In this document: positions 7,809-15,662 of the stretch, in pieces
Layout: each line of letters begins with the position of its first letter
Position numbering within the stretch: the stretch's first letter is position 1
NCBI RefSeq assembly: GCF_013401995.1
Contig: NZ_JACBJI010000005.1
Coordinates: forward strand, 186,843 to 250,842
Direction of reading: 5' to 3'
Source: Flavobacterium agri
GTDB lineage: Bacteria > Bacteroidota > Bacteroidia > Flavobacteriales > Flavobacteriaceae
DNA: 64,000 nt
The notes under the pieces: model-generated
Told to the model about the DNA's origin: nothing
Database searches by the model: none
The model's input: the letters and a program-made list of their open reading frames with translations, nothing else
Position numbers and translations under genes: made by a program

Positions 7809-9632
7809 TTAGAAATTTCCCGAATCGTCGAGTGACTTGATGAACGCGATGAGGTCTTTCTTTTCCTTATCGGTCAAATTGAGTTTGTCGGGCGGCAACG
7901 TTTGGTTCGGAGTTGATATGCCACGGCCTTCACCGCCGCCCTGATCGTAGAAATCGATGACTTCTTCAAGTGTTTTATAAGCGCCGTTGTGGAAATACGG
8001 TGCCGTTTTGGCCGCATTGCGGATAGTTGTCGTTTTGAACGATTTGGCGTAAATCCATGCTTTTTCGCTGTGGATTTGGTTGCCGAGTCGGCCCTCGTCT
8101 GGATCGAGCTGCAATTGTTTGGCATCGGGAGTTGTGAAAACACCCAAAATCTCGCTTTCGTTCTCGCTGTACAAAGGCGGCACTAAACCCGAGAACGTCG
8201 GAGCGAAATGACAGGTGGCGCAATTCGCTTTTCCGGTAAACAGGTTGAACCCGTTTTTTACGTCTTCGGGGATTTTGTCCGATTCTTTTCGCACGTATTT
8301 GTCGAATTCGCTGTTGAACGAACGCAACGACAGCACATACGAAGCCAGCGCTTTCGAAAAGGCCTCGCGCGTGATGTTTTTCTTTCCGAAAACTTTCTTG
8401 AAATCCGAAGCATATTTAGGGTCGGACTTGAGCTTTTCGAGAATCGAAGAATACGCGGTATTGAATTCCTCGGGATTGAAAATCACATGCTCGGCCTGCT
8501 GCTCGAGCGAAAAGGCACGCAAATCGTAGAAGTAACGGTCGGCGTAAACCGCGTTGAGTAGCGTAGGAGCGTTTCGCAATACGGTTTTTCCGGGTAGGCT
8601 GCTTTGCGATTTCGGATAACCGTCGGCGAATGCTTTTTCGGGCGCGTGACAGCTCGCGCAGCTCATGTTCGCGTTGCTCAACCTCGTGTCGTAGAACAGT
8701 TTTTTGCCAAGATCGCGAAGTTCGGGCGTGTCGTCATCGGCTTGCAGTTCGGTAAAATAATACGGATTGAGGAAAGCATCCGAAAAAATCGTAGAGCTTT
8801 TATTGTTCCAGGCCGAAGTGCGTTGCAGGATTTCGCTTGTACTTTCTTGCGACTTCGCGAGTTCGGCATACAGAGGTTCTATGTACTCGCGCAAAAAAGT
8901 AAGACGGTCGAATTTTTCGAATGATTTTTCGGAAGATACAAAACCGATCGCGTCTTCGAACAAGTTGTATATGCGCCTGTTTTTTTCCGAATCGTAGTTT
9001 TCGACCCAATACGCTTTCATACCTTCCAAAGCCGATTTCGCTTCGTCGAGCGCGTTCAAAGAACCCGGAGTGTCGAAACCCGTGACGCCCAAAGTGAAAA
9101 TGCGCACAAGTTCCAAACGAAGCGCATCGGTTCCGGGTTTTTGGGAGGTTTTGTTGTTTTGATAACCTAGAAAAAGCGCTTTGTAGTTCGTGAACAGTTT
9201 TTTGGAAAGCGCGTCGATGGTCGCTTTTTCATCGGACGGGTTTTCTGAAAACGCCAATTCGTCGAGAACCTGCAAGCCTTCGGGCTCGATCACAGACGGT
9301 TGTGTACCTTCTTTTTCGATGTGAAGCAAAGGCGCGCCGTTAAAGTGTTCGGTCGTGAATTCGGGATATTGGAACGCCAGAAAGAACTCGACTTTCTTGA
9401 ATTGCAGACGGGTTTGGCGAACCGCCGATTGGAGCGAATCGACCGAAGTTTTCCCGGTATGGAAATCGGATGCGGTCTTTTCGAGTTTGACGATCTGCAA
9501 ACTGAGCTGGTTCAGGTTTTTGTCGAGAAAAGACGATTTTTCTTCGGTCCTTTTCGAGGCGGGTGAAAAGATAAGCGCCAAAAAAATGGCCGTTAGCGGG
9601 ATTGCGATTTTCTTGAGGTTTGGGGTCGGCAT
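7809..9632 (-). CDS. Di-haem cytochrome c peroxidase family protein with helical N-terminal domain, 607 aa
   Basis: The C-terminal half is a CcpA/MauG-type di-haem peroxidase: two haem-binding motifs (CASCH in NMSCASCHAPEKAFADG and CATCH in ANCATCHFAPTFSG) and the conserved RNAPTLLNA segment. Such enzymes reduce H2O2 or oxidise other substrates in the periplasm. The first about 280 residues are alpha-helical and imelysin-like, an extension common in Bacteroidota. ATG at 9632 gives a short N-terminus before a hydrophobic segment (IAIPLTAIFLALIF), so the protein is exported or membrane-anchored. The next gene on this strand is the PhoX-like enzyme about 350 nt away, with a terminator between. 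Confidence 0.88.
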   Translation of the reverse strand: MPTPNLKKIAIPLTAIFLALIFSPASKRTEEKSSFLDKNLNQLSLQIVKLEKTASDFHTGKTSVDSLQSAVRQTRLQFKKVEFFLAFQYPEFTTEHFNGAPLLHIEKEGTQPSVIEPEGLQVLDELAFSENPSDEKATIDALSKKLFTNYKALFLGYQNNKTSQKPGTDALRLELVRIFTLGVTGFDTPGSLNALDEAKSALEGMKAYWVENYDSEKNRRIYNLFEDAIGFVSSEKSFEKFDRLTFLREYIEPLYAELAKSQESTSEILQRTSAWNNKSSTIFSDAFLNPYYFTELQADDDTPELRDLGKKLFYDTRLSNANMSCASCHAPEKAFADGYPKSQSSLPGKTVLRNAPTLLNAVYADRYFYDLRAFSLEQQAEHVIFNPEEFNTAYSSILEKLKSDPKYASDFKKVFGKKNITREAFSKALASYVLSLRSFNSEFDKYVRKESDKIPEDVKNGFNLFTGKANCATCHFAPTFSGLVPPLYSENESEILGVFTTPDAKQLQLDPDEGRLGNQIHSEKAWIYAKSFKTTTIRNAAKTAPYFHNGAYKTLEEVIDFYDQGGGEGRGISTPNQTLPPDKLNLTDKEKKDLIAFIKSLDDSGNF

Positions 9633-9787
9633 TGTGGAAAAATTAAACCGCAAACGTATCACGCACGATAAATTTGAACTTTACGCGTCGATTAAGAAAA
9701 GTTTAAATCCAAATTCGATAGTAGTCTGTTATGGGTATCGAATAACATCCGCAAATTCCGATCGGTTGCAATTTTTTGGAATCGGAA

Positions 9788-9821
9788 TTTGGCGCTTGGA
9801 ATTTTTATCCGCCTATCTTTG
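9788..9821 (+). promoter_or_regulatory. Promoter of era
   Basis: TTTG at 9788-9791, 22 nt, TATCTTTG at 9814-9821. The start codon is 14 nt further on, so the leader is very short. Confidence 0.7.
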
Positions 9822-9835
9822 CAAAAAATATCTTC

Positions 9836-10717
9836 ATGCACAAAGCCGGCTTCGTCAACATCATCGGAAACCCGAACGTAGGAAAATCGACACTCATGAA
9901 CGCTTTCGTGGGCGAGCGTCTTTCGATCATCACTTCTAAGGCACAAACGACGCGCCATCGCATTTTGGGTATCGTGAATGGAGATGATTTCCAGATCGTG
10001 TTTTCGGATACGCCGGGCATCATTAAACCCGCTTACGAGATGCAGGAAGCGATGATGCATTTCGTGAAATCGGCATTCGAGGACGCCGACGTTTTGGTGT
10101 ATATGGTCGAAATCGGTGAGCAGGCGCTCAAAGATGAAGCATTTTTCAAGAAAATCGAGCATTCCAAAATTCCGGTTTTGCTGCTTTTGAACAAGATCGA
10201 TACGTCGAACCAAGAACAATTGGAAACCCAAATCGGTTATTGGAAGGAAAAATTGCCGAATGCCGAGATTTATCCGATTTCGGCGATCAACAATTTCCAC
10301 GTACCCGAGGTTTTCGCTCGTATTTTGGAATTGTTGCCCGAGTCGCCACCATTCTATCCGAAAGACCAGCTTACCGACAAGCCCGAGCGCTTTTTCGTGA
10401 ACGAGATTATACGTGAAAAAATACTCGTCAACTATAAAAAGGAAATCCCGTATTCGGTAGAAATTGAGACCGAGGAGTTCATCGAAGACGACAACATCAT
10501 CCGCATCCGCGCCGTGATCATGGTGGAACGCGATACGCAAAAAGGCATCATCATCGGACACAAAGGGGAGGCTTTGAAACGCGTAGGCATCCAGGCACGA
10601 GCCGATTTGGAAAAATTCTTCGACAAACAAATCCACTTGGAAACGTACGTCAAGGTCAATAAAGACTGGAGAAGCAACGCCAAACAATTGAGGCGTTTCG
10701 GGTACGACAACCGTTAA
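9836..10717 (+). CDS. era: GTPase Era, 293 aa
   Basis: Essential GTPase that helps mature 16S rRNA and assemble the 30S subunit. G motifs are intact: GNPNVGKST (G1), DTPG (G3) and NKID (G4). The C-terminal KH domain with GHKGEALKRVGIQAR binds the 3' end of 16S rRNA. Length is normal. ATG at 9836 is chosen because MHKAGFVNIIGNPNVGKS is the usual N-terminus; an earlier start would run through the promoter. Its end overlaps the convergent membrane-protein gene by 4 nt. Confidence 0.97.
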   Translation: MHKAGFVNIIGNPNVGKSTLMNAFVGERLSIITSKAQTTRHRILGIVNGDDFQIVFSDTPGIIKPAYEMQEAMMHFVKSAFEDADVLVYMVEIGEQALKDEAFFKKIEHSKIPVLLLLNKIDTSNQEQLETQIGYWKEKLPNAEIYPISAINNFHVPEVFARILELLPESPPFYPKDQLTDKPERFFVNEIIREKILVNYKKEIPYSVEIETEEFIEDDNIIRIRAVIMVERDTQKGIIIGHKGEALKRVGIQARADLEKFFDKQIHLETYVKVNKDWRSNAKQLRRFGYDNR

Positions 10718-11208
10718 GCGACAATGTCGTTCATAAGGTCGTGCAGTTCTTCGGCTTGTTTAGACGACAAGCGCCTGTTCCATTTTACAAGTAAGTAAAT
10801 CCCGAACCACAAACTCGCCATCGCGAACATAATCATTAGTTCGGTCCCGAAAAGTTGGTGCGAATACCATTTGAACGCCAACGAAGCCGCGCTTAAAAAG
10901 AACAGCGTAAAAATGACCATGCGCGCGCTTAGCAAAGCCACCCAAAGCACCGGATTCTCCACGTATTGGCCTTTCACGTAAGTGGTGTCGCTTTTTTCAT
11001 CGACTTCAAGATGAAGCAGCGGCGACCAGACTTCGTGTTTTTTCTCGCCCATTTCGATCCAGATGTGTTTGCCGTTATGCTTGACGATGTAATCCTTATT
11101 TGCGGTCGATTCGAGTTTTTCGCAAGCGCGTTTAATCTCTTCGGACGTTTTTCGCGAAGGTTGATGGAACTGGTCGGGATAAGTGGTTCGCGTTTTCATC
11201 ATCGTCAT
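10714..11208 (-). CDS. Hypothetical membrane protein, 164 aa
   Basis: A hydrophilic N-terminal domain (about 80 residues, with IWIEMGEKKHEVW) is followed by two hydrophobic segments, about 86-110 and 122-142, and a short charged tail (RLSSKQAEELHDLMND). Two helices with both ends probably cytoplasmic. ATGs at 11208 and 11199 are both possible. It lies between era and der, as in some other flavobacteria, but I cannot assign a function. Confidence 0.75.
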   Translation of the reverse strand: MTMMKTRTTYPDQFHQPSRKTSEEIKRACEKLESTANKDYIVKHNGKHIWIEMGEKKHEVWSPLLHLEVDEKSDTTYVKGQYVENPVLWVALLSARMVIFTLFFLSAASLAFKWYSHQLFGTELMIMFAMASLWFGIYLLVKWNRRLSSKQAEELHDLMNDIVA

Positions 11209-11279
11209 TTATCGGATAACGTCAACTGCGTTTTTATTATTTGTTAAAGACGGTTAAACCTTTGCCAAAGAGAACCTAA

Positions 11280-11310
11280 TTGGAACACGCGAAAAGAAAA
11301 CGTACCTTTG
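11280..11310 (+). promoter_or_regulatory. Promoter of der
   Basis: TTGG at 11280-11283, 19 nt, TACCTTTG at 11303-11310; the der ATG follows 18 nt later. Confidence 0.7.
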
Positions 11311-11328
11311 CCGCAAAATTTTAGTACA

Positions 11329-12639
11329 ATGGGCAATATCGTAGCGATCGTAGGTAGGCCAAATGTCGGGAAATCGACGTTGTTCAACCGATTGATACAA
11401 AGAAGGGAAGCCATCGTCGATTCTGTCGCCGGCGTGACGCGCGACCGAAATTACGGCAAGAGCGAATGGAACGGCAAGGAATTTTCGGTCATCGATACGG
11501 GCGGATACATCAAAGGTTCCGACGATATCTTCGAAGGCGAAATCCGCAAGCAGGTAGAATTGGCCATAGACGAAGCCGACGTGATCCTTTTCATCGTCGA
11601 TGTAGAGGAAGGCATTACGCCGATGGACGAGGAAGTAGCCAAATTGTTGCGCAAGGTTACCAAACCTGTGCTTTTGGGCGTGAATAAGGTAGACAATGCG
11701 ATGCGCGAGAAAGACGCGATCGAATTTTATAACCTCGGTTTGGGCGATTACGTCACGTTTGCCTCAACTTCGGGAAGCGGAACGGGCGAATTGCTCGATG
11801 CGCTCATCGAGGCGTTCCCCGAAAAACCAGAACCTACGCAAGAAGAAATCGAGTTGCCTCGTTTTGCCGTCGTCGGACGTCCGAATGCGGGAAAATCGAG
11901 TATCATCAATGCGTTGATCGGGGAAGACCGATATATCGTAACCGACATTGCCGGAACGACGCGCGATGCCATCGATACGAAGTTCAACCGCTTCGGATTC
12001 GATTTCAACCTCGTCGATACGGCCGGAATCCGCAGAAAAGCGAAAGTGAAGGAAGATCTCGAATTTTATTCGGTCATGCGTTCGGTGCGTGCCATCGAAA
12101 ACGCCGACGTGTGTATTTTGGTGATCGACGCCACACGAGGATTCGAAAGCCAGGACCAAAATATCTTCTGGCTTGCCGAGAAGAACAGAAAAGGCATCGT
12201 CATTCTGGTAAACAAATGGGATTTGGTCGAAAAAGACACCATGTCGACGCGCGATTACGAGCAAAAAATCCGCAAAGAAATCGAGCCGTTCACCGACGTG
12301 CCGATCATTTTTACTTCGGCTACGACCAAACAGCGTTTGCTAAAGGCGCTTGAAACGGCAGTTGGCGTATTTGAAAGCCGTAAACAGCGTATTTCCACCT
12401 CGAAGTTCAACGAGCACATGCTCAAGATCATCGAACACATGCCACCGCCTGCTTTGAAAGGCAAATACGTCAAGATCAAATATTGTATGCAGTTGCCGAC
12501 TCCGATGCCGCAGTTCGTGTTTTTCGCGAACCTGCCGCAATACGTGAAAGATCCGTACAAGCGATTTTTGGAGAACAAGATCCGCGAGAAATGGGATTTT
12601 TCGGGAGTACCGATCGATATTTATATTAGAGAGAAATAA
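11329..12639 (+). CDS. der: GTPase Der (EngA), 436 aa
   Basis: Double-GTPase needed for 50S ribosome assembly. Two complete G domains are visible: [17 protein letters not shown] (about 1-165) and [17 protein letters not shown] (about 175-350), followed by the C-terminal KH-like domain. Length is normal. Start at 11329 ([17 protein letters not shown]). Two hairpins follow the stop. Confidence 0.97.
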   Translation: MGNIVAIVGRPNVGKSTLFNRLIQRREAIVDSVAGVTRDRNYGKSEWNGKEFSVIDTGGYIKGSDDIFEGEIRKQVELAIDEADVILFIVDVEEGITPMDEEVAKLLRKVTKPVLLGVNKVDNAMREKDAIEFYNLGLGDYVTFASTSGSGTGELLDALIEAFPEKPEPTQEEIELPRFAVVGRPNAGKSSIINALIGEDRYIVTDIAGTTRDAIDTKFNRFGFDFNLVDTAGIRRKAKVKEDLEFYSVMRSVRAIENADVCILVIDATRGFESQDQNIFWLAEKNRKGIVILVNKWDLVEKDTMSTRDYEQKIRKEIEPFTDVPIIFTSATTKQRLLKALETAVGVFESRKQRISTSKFNEHMLKIIEHMPPPALKGKYVKIKYCMQLPTPMPQFVFFANLPQYVKDPYKRFLENKIREKWDFSGVPIDIYIREK

Positions 12640-12642
12640 TGA

Positions 12643-12668
12643 AAGCCGGACTTGTTCCGGTTTTTTTT
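12643..12668 (+). terminator. Terminator of der
   Basis: CCGGA-cttgt-TCCGG hairpin followed by eight T's. Confidence 0.85.
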
Positions 12669-12672
12669 GTGG

Positions 12673-12705
12673 AAACCTCAAAGGTTTTCGAAACCTTTGA
12701 GGTTT
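12673..12705. repeat. REP-like palindrome, copy 1
   Basis: AAACCTCAAAGGTTT, 3 nt, AAACCTTTGAGGTTT: perfect 15-bp arms. The same palindrome recurs at 39652-39685, also between genes. It is not needed for termination of der, which has its own hairpin. Confidence 0.8.
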
Positions 12706-12719
12706 GTTCCATATAATAA

Positions 12720-12744
12720 AAAAGCCTCCGTACTGGAGGCTTTT
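12720..12744 (-). terminator. Terminator, minus-strand gene
   Basis: AAAAGCCTCC-gtact-GGAGGCTTTT with a T-run on the minus strand; it follows the stop of the gene at 12756. Confidence 0.8.
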
Positions 12745-12755
12745 CAAATCCTAAA

Positions 12756-15257
12756 TCATCGCTTAACCATCCGCAATGTCTTCACATTGTCGCCTTCACT
12801 GACGATTACGTTGTAGACGCCCGAAGGATATTCCGCGCCGAATGATTGTGTTTCCAAAGCTTCGGACGAAATGTCGCGATCTTCGAGAAGCCTTCCCATC
12901 ATGTCATAGGCCTTGATTTGGATGTTGGTGTTTTCAGCGGCATCCAATTCAAGCGAGAATCTGTCGTTGAATGGGTTCGGGTAGCCGACCACTTCAAATG
13001 GCCCGACCGTTGGTTCGGTGTCTTTCACGATCACTTTTGCCGCTCCCGGAGCTGTTACAAGTTGGGTAGGTCCGTAAGGCGACCAGATACCCGTGGTCAT
13101 GAGCGCGACCCGAACCGAATATTGAGTGCCTGGCATAAAGCCCGGTACCTGTGTGAAGCTGAAATAGTGAACCGGCCTGTCGATTACATTAACCGTCATA
13201 TCGGTGGTATTGGTGAGTTCAAATCGGTAAGAAGTTACGTGACCTTTGCTCTGTGTGTAGAAGAAAGTGCCGGTTGAGGTTGCAATTCCCGGATTTACGA
13301 TTCCCGGCACATTTGGTGTCGAGATCGTACAAGTGGAGCCGAAATTCGTGAAATCCCCGTTTGTTTTAACGGCCACTTCGACTGCATAGGTCGTTCCGTA
13401 TGTGAACGTATCCAGATTCGAAATCGAGAACCAATGGTGATTATTTTCATACGTCTGTACTTGGTTCGGAGCCGAAGGATCGGTCATGTTCGTAATCTGG
13501 AAACGGTATCCGGTAACACCCAAAAGACTGTTCGTGGCTACAAGTGTACTCAACGATGTTACTGTGCTGCCGCATTGCGCAGGTACGATAGATGCTGAAC
13601 CACCCGGTCCTAAAATTGCCGGAGTCGACACTTCGCAAGACGGTCCGAAATAGTTGAGCCAAATACCGTTGCGTCTTAACATGACCGAAATTGTGTAAGT
13701 GGTAGAATAGTCATAACTGGCAAGTGATGTCATGTTGAAATGCGGGACATTGCTATCGATGTCTTCGGTGGTCATCGTTGTATTGTTCGTACAACGGAAT
13801 CGATAACCGTCGACGCCGCCTCCGAAACTTACCGCACCGACCAAAGCGTTGATAGATTGGAATGTCTGGCCGCATTGAGAAGGCAAAACCTGAGAAAGCA
13901 ATTGGCTTCCTTCGTCGATCGTACCGTCGCAATTGTCGTCCATGCCATTAAAATCTATTTCTACAGCGCCCGGATTTGTGGTAGCCGCTGTGTCGTCGCA
14001 ATCATCAGCGGTCAACGAGAATCCGACAGGTGCTGTTCCGGGATCGCCGGCACAGGCCAACGTCAATTCGCCAGTTCCGTATCCGTCACCATCGGCGTCT
14101 ACATAGAATTCGAGGTTTTGCCAAACATCGGGATTCGTATCGTCGCAGTCGATATCGGCAGAAAATCCGTCGCCGTCACCGTCTTCGGCCATACCCATGC
14201 CCGAAATGGCGAACGTGAACGGATTCTCATCGTCGTCATTGTTCGGGATCGAAATGACCGCCGTTCTCAAACCGACTTCGGATGGAGAAAAAGAAACAGT
14301 GAAAAACGAGCTTGCGCCAGGGTTTATCGATGGCGTAGGCGATGAGGTCAATGTGAAATCGGAAGCGTTGTCTCCCGAAATCGTGATCGTCGAAATGGTC
14401 AACGACAAAGACGCCGTGCCCGAGCTCTCGATTTGGAAAGTACGCGAACTTTGCAGGTTGATAGACGTGGCTTCGAATTCTGTCCAATTGTCTACCGAAG
14501 TCGTAGTGTCGCCGTTGTTGATGGCCGTGTCGTTTCCGAATACGTTGATTTCGGCTCCGATCCAAGTTAGGCGTACCAAGCCGTTTCCGCCAGTTCCGCC
14601 GACGGCTATTCCGCCATCGACGCGATAAGCGCCACCGCCGCCGCCGCCTGGAAATCCGCCGTTTATGCCTGGACCGCTCGTATCGATACGTCCATCGCCT
14701 CCGATTCCGCCTTCAGAAGGTGCGAGTCCGCCTGTAGCACCCGTTGCCGCATTTCCGGTGGCTGTGCTTCCTGCCGATGAACCACCGCCACCGGCAATGG
14801 ATCCGGTTCCGTCGGCACCATTACCGCCGTCGAAAGTGACATCGCCTATACTTAAGGAAGCCTGGCCTCCGACTGCAGCAGTGGCCGAGTTGTCGGATGC
14901 GCTTGCCCCGCCTTTCGCGACTATGGTCGCCGTATCGATGAACCAGGAATCACCGCCGGATTCAGAACCGCTTATACTGCCTTGACCGACAGTTACCGTA
15001 TAAGTGGCCAATGGTGTTACGGCGACTACTTTGCGCGCATAAGCACCGCCGCCACCGCCACCGCCGGCTAAATTGTCTGAGATTGTACTGCCACAGCCTC
15101 CGCCGCCCCAAGCTTCTACCGTAATAGAAGTTACGCCTTCGGGAACGGTAAAGGTTCCAGAGGTTGTAAAAATCTCCGATTGGGCGTTTCCGATAGTTGG
15201 TATGCACAATGCGATAACACAAATCGCACGTGCCAAAAAGTAAAAAATTCGTTTCAT
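12756..15257 (-). CDS. T9SS-sorted surface protein with MopE and choice-of-anchor D repeats, 833 aa
   Basis: A large exported protein. After the signal peptide (ending near IGNAQ) comes a Gly-rich domain with a FTVPEGVTSITVEAWGGGG start (about 30-230), a choice-of-anchor D/ASPM-like domain (about 260-355), two MopE-type metal-binding stretches (DGDGFSADIDCDDTNPDVW; DADGDGYGTG...DDCDD, about 358-450) and three divergent repeats of about 85-90 residues, each with a GYRF/SYRF core and, in the first two, a terminal GP-SC/GSTC Cys motif. It ends with a T9SS type A sorting domain (YPNPFNDRFSLELD). Likely an adhesin or matrix protein. A -7 box TAACTTTG lies at 15278-15285. Confidence 0.82.
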   Translation of the reverse strand: MKRIFYFLARAICVIALCIPTIGNAQSEIFTTSGTFTVPEGVTSITVEAWGGGGCGSTISDNLAGGGGGGGAYARKVVAVTPLATYTVTVGQGSISGSESGGDSWFIDTATIVAKGGASASDNSATAAVGGQASLSIGDVTFDGGNGADGTGSIAGGGGSSAGSTATGNAATGATGGLAPSEGGIGGDGRIDTSGPGINGGFPGGGGGGAYRVDGGIAVGGTGGNGLVRLTWIGAEINVFGNDTAINNGDTTTSVDNWTEFEATSINLQSSRTFQIESSGTASLSLTISTITISGDNASDFTLTSSPTPSINPGASSFFTVSFSPSEVGLRTAVISIPNNDDDENPFTFAISGMGMAEDGDGDGFSADIDCDDTNPDVWQNLEFYVDADGDGYGTGELTLACAGDPGTAPVGFSLTADDCDDTAATTNPGAVEIDFNGMDDNCDGTIDEGSQLLSQVLPSQCGQTFQSINALVGAVSFGGGVDGYRFRCTNNTTMTTEDIDSNVPHFNMTSLASYDYSTTYTISVMLRRNGIWLNYFGPSCEVSTPAILGPGGSASIVPAQCGSTVTSLSTLVATNSLLGVTGYRFQITNMTDPSAPNQVQTYENNHHWFSISNLDTFTYGTTYAVEVAVKTNGDFTNFGSTCTISTPNVPGIVNPGIATSTGTFFYTQSKGHVTSYRFELTNTTDMTVNVIDRPVHYFSFTQVPGFMPGTQYSVRVALMTTGIWSPYGPTQLVTAPGAAKVIVKDTEPTVGPFEVVGYPNPFNDRFSLELDAAENTNIQIKAYDMMGRLLEDRDISSEALETQSFGAEYPSGVYNVIVSEGDNVKTLRMVKR

Positions 15258-15662
15258 AAGATTAAAATTTAGTTACCCAAAGTTAAGTAACGTAAATTTT
15301 TAAAAGTCTTAAAATCAGCAAGTTATATTGTATGATTTCTTTCAAATCTTGTACTATTTCACAGTTTTTCCGGATAGTAAAAAAGTCCGAAAATGAGTTT
15401 TGGGACGTGTTTTTGTTAAAACGTAAAATATTCCTTGAGGCTATCGGATGAACTGCAAGACGCATCAGTAATTCTCCAATAAAAGGATGGAATACACCAA
15501 CATTGGATGCGACGCCACAAGTATTCTGGATGAGGTGGATATTTTCTGTTGAGGATATAGGCGGCTTAATTACAAATCGTTAAAAAATTTGTAAGAAATT
15601 TTCTCGTTGGAATACTAATTCGGTTATTTGGCAGTTAATAAAATCAAACAAACTAATCTTCA
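15258..15662. other. Divergent intergenic region, 405 nt
   Basis: AT-rich spacer between divergent genes. The minus-strand -7 element TAACTTTG (15285-15278) lies 20 nt before the T9SS protein gene. On the plus side I see only imperfect TATTTGG-like boxes near 15625. No convincing ORF or RNA structure. Confidence 0.45.

Noticed and set aside
9692..10687. Long minus-strand reading frame (331 aa) antisense to era
   Set aside because: Era is unmistakable on the plus strand. The genome prefers TTC, TCG, CGA and GAC codons, whose complements rarely form stops, so long antisense frames arise everywhere over its genes.
15283..15465. 60-aa minus-strand frame in the spacer at 15.3-15.5 kb
   Set aside because: It covers the likely promoter region, has no recognisable features and AT-rich, non-genome codons.
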